DNA of 5,446 bases, from the NCBI GenBank assembly GCA_026014905.1, contig JAOZHK010000140.1:1-5446 (forward strand). Reading direction: 5' to 3'. The DNA is from Candidatus Bathyarchaeota archaeon (GTDB taxonomy: Archaea; Thermoproteota; Bathyarchaeia; RBG-16-48-13; GCA-020355125). A program made the translations under genes and the position numbers. Numbering within the stretch: the stretch's first letter is position 1; the number at the start of each line of letters is the position of its first letter. Positions 4,528 to 5,446 of this stretch are shown here, piece after piece. The notes under the pieces were generated by a model that did not search any database, was not told where the DNA came from, and was given only the letters and a program-made list of their open reading frames with translations.

Positions 4528-4791
4528 CTACTTCTTTTTCTTAAGTATTGATAAAGCAGCGATTATTAGAAACGCTGCCCCAGTGTAATCCGGATTACCA
4601 GTAAGGAACCAGATAACTCCCGCCACTATCGTAGCAGGAATGAAGAATATCAACGTTCCAATGACCCAAATAATTATGGATCCGAGAATAATCATGAATA
4701 TTAAACCCCAGAATAGATTTAGGGGGTTACCAGCGTTTTGCGCTGCATATACTAGTGCCGATTCAAGCATCGTATGAATGGAAACCAGCAT
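4528..4791 (-). CDS. Small hydrophobic membrane protein of unknown function
   Basis: An 87-residue protein, two to three membrane helices: a long hydrophobic stretch at about 27-63 with a probable break near 48-52, a short loop TGNPDYTG (64-71), and a last helix at about 72-83 ending in four lysines, which should lie in the cytoplasm. No family is recognised. The start is uncertain. No ribosome site precedes either Met; a TATA-like TTTTTATT (4794-4801, minus strand) is centred about 27 bases before the second Met at 4770, so a leaderless transcript starting with that ATG (80 residues, MLESALVYAAQ...) fits better than the ATG at 4791. It converges on the DUF4760-like gene and diverges from the DUF1847 gene. 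Confidence 0.55.
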   Translation of the reverse strand: MLVSIHTMLESALVYAAQNAGNPLNLFWGLIFMIILGSIIIWVIGTLIFFIPATIVAGVIWFLTGNPDYTGAAFLIIAALSILKKKK

Positions 4792-4964
4792 CGAATAAAA
4801 AGTAGCGCGTATGGGTAGGATCCAGATTCGGATACCTCTCTAAAAGATGAAAGAACGAGGAAAAAAGGAACATAATTTCTGGTCTTCAGTCGATTCGAGT
4901 TGGGGATCAGTTTCGGGATTAAAGGATATAAGAAGAGACGTTCATCTAGTCTGGAGTGCCTAAG
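4792..4964. other. Divergent promoter region, 173 bases
   Basis: Lies between the small membrane protein (leftward) and the DUF1847 gene (rightward). It holds a TATA-like box for each and otherwise no feature I can support. It is AT-rich and borders the GC-rich last gene. Confidence 0.4.
4925..4932 (+). promoter_or_regulatory. TATA-like box for the DUF1847 gene
   Basis: GATATAAG with an upstream ATTAAAG that could act as BRE predicts RNA starts near 4953, only about 12 bases before the TTG start and 3 before the alternative GTG. Confidence 0.4.
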
Positions 4965-5446
4965 TTGAACGTACCTCAGTGTGCCAAATGCGTCGGAGGG
5001 TACTGCGCCAAAAGCGAATGGGATGATTCTCAACTTCCCGAGTTCTGCCCGATGAAACACAAGGGCGAGATCATCGAGGAGGCCATGTCGAAATACGAGG
5101 GGAGCGACGCGAGAGAGCTCTACGTCAACTCGACGATCACCGAGCAGAGAGCCTACGAGCTCGTCCGGAGCAGACTGATAAGCGTCAGGCCCCGGATGCT
5201 TGAGATCATCAAGCTCTCTGAGATGATGGGATGGAGCAGGATCGGCATAGCGTACTGCGGAGGGCTGAGGAACGAGGCTAGGAGGGCGGTGGAGATATTC
5301 GAGAGCGCCGGCCTCAAGGTCTACTCCGTCAGGTGCAAATGCGGGAACGTCGACAAGACGGCCCTCGGAGTCCCCAAGGAACACAAGATCTCCAACCTCG
5401 TCGGGGAGCCGGACAGGTTCGAGGCGGGGTGCAACCCCATCGTCCA
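4965..5446 (+). CDS. DUF1847 metal-binding protein, 5' part (runs off the window)
   Basis: The first 160 codons of a gene continuing past the end. It begins with a cysteine cluster, C6, C9, C14 and C28 (QCAKCVGGYC ... EFCP), expected to bind metal. A helical stretch follows (33-90, including RPRMLEIIKLSEMMGWSRIG), then IAYCGGLRNEARRAVEIFESAGL (95-117), VRCKCGNVDKTALGV (122-136) and the DUF1847 hallmark AGCNPI (154-159), which normally continues into another cysteine-rich portion. The family is found in archaea and anaerobic bacteria; its function is unknown beyond predicted metal binding. TTG at 4965 is preferred because GGAG (4953-4956) lies eight bases before it; GTG at 4956 is the alternative, and an in-frame TAG at 4947 bars anything earlier. 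Third codon positions are almost all G or C, unlike every other gene in the window. Confidence 0.85.
   Translation, partial: MNVPQCAKCVGGYCAKSEWDDSQLPEFCPMKHKGEIIEEAMSKYEGSDARELYVNSTITEQRAYELVRSRLISVRPRMLEIIKLSEMMGWSRIGIAYCGGLRNEARRAVEIFESAGLKVYSVRCKCGNVDKTALGVPKEHKISNLVGEPDRFEAGCNPIV

Noticed and set aside
4752..5384. Long 210-codon open frame on the minus strand
   Set aside because: It is the shadow of the DUF1847 gene: the plus frame has the family's cysteine pattern, whereas the minus translation is a Pro/Arg/Leu-rich sequence of no known family, as expected opposite GC-rich coding DNA.
1..5446. CRISPR array or insertion sequence
   Set aside because: No short direct repeats at regular spacing, no transposase frame and no terminal inverted repeats flanking a gene were seen; the repeats here are dispersed and intergenic.

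Overview
The window looks archaeal. Genes are preceded by AT-rich TATA-like boxes about 25-30 bases upstream of the probable RNA start, ribosome sites are of the GAGGTGA/AGGTGAT type, and genes are followed by bare T-tracts, as in archaeal termination. Protein content (DUF1847 metal-binding protein, FISUMP-domain protein, DUF6326-like and DUF4760-like small proteins) would fit a mesophilic Thermoplasmatota/methanogen-type genome; that taxonomic guess is inference only. From about 1 to 4960 the DNA is AT-rich with mixed codon use, whereas the last gene (4965 to the end) has almost only G/C third positions. The AT-rich part therefore looks like an accessory region abutting core chromosome.

Layout: a structured leader (about 7-91) and a small dimeric alpha/beta-barrel-like protein with a cysteine tail (92-403, +); a two-helix membrane protein of unknown role (492-884, +); a membrane-anchored FISUMP-domain surface protein (936-1664, -); a gene-free divergent gap (1665-2017); a four-helix DUF6326-like membrane protein (2018-2404, +); a 12-helix MFS transporter (2594-3793, +); a second copy of the leader (3949-4030) and a DUF4760-like protein (4039-4437, +); a convergent small membrane protein (4528-4791, -); and the 5' part of a DUF1847 gene (4965-5446, +). 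All genes seem to be separately transcribed; no operon or shared pathway is evident.

The most interesting content is between the genes. Two unrelated genes (92-403 and 4039-4437) have the same leader, two tandem hairpins whose first stem is preserved through G-U-compatible substitutions. The same two genes, plus the DUF6326-like gene, are followed by a related 3' module: a T-tract, a TGAAACCAC-type box, then a hairpin whose arms differ in sequence but still pair. Another repeat (1873-1938 and 3839-3902, with a truncated relative at 894-905) lies in the other gaps. The region thus resembles single-gene units with interchangeable contents and conserved, structured flanks. This is a candidate undescribed regulatory RNA/repeat family, possibly linked to gene-cassette exchange. 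No recombinase, transposase, CRISPR array, tRNA or rRNA is visible.
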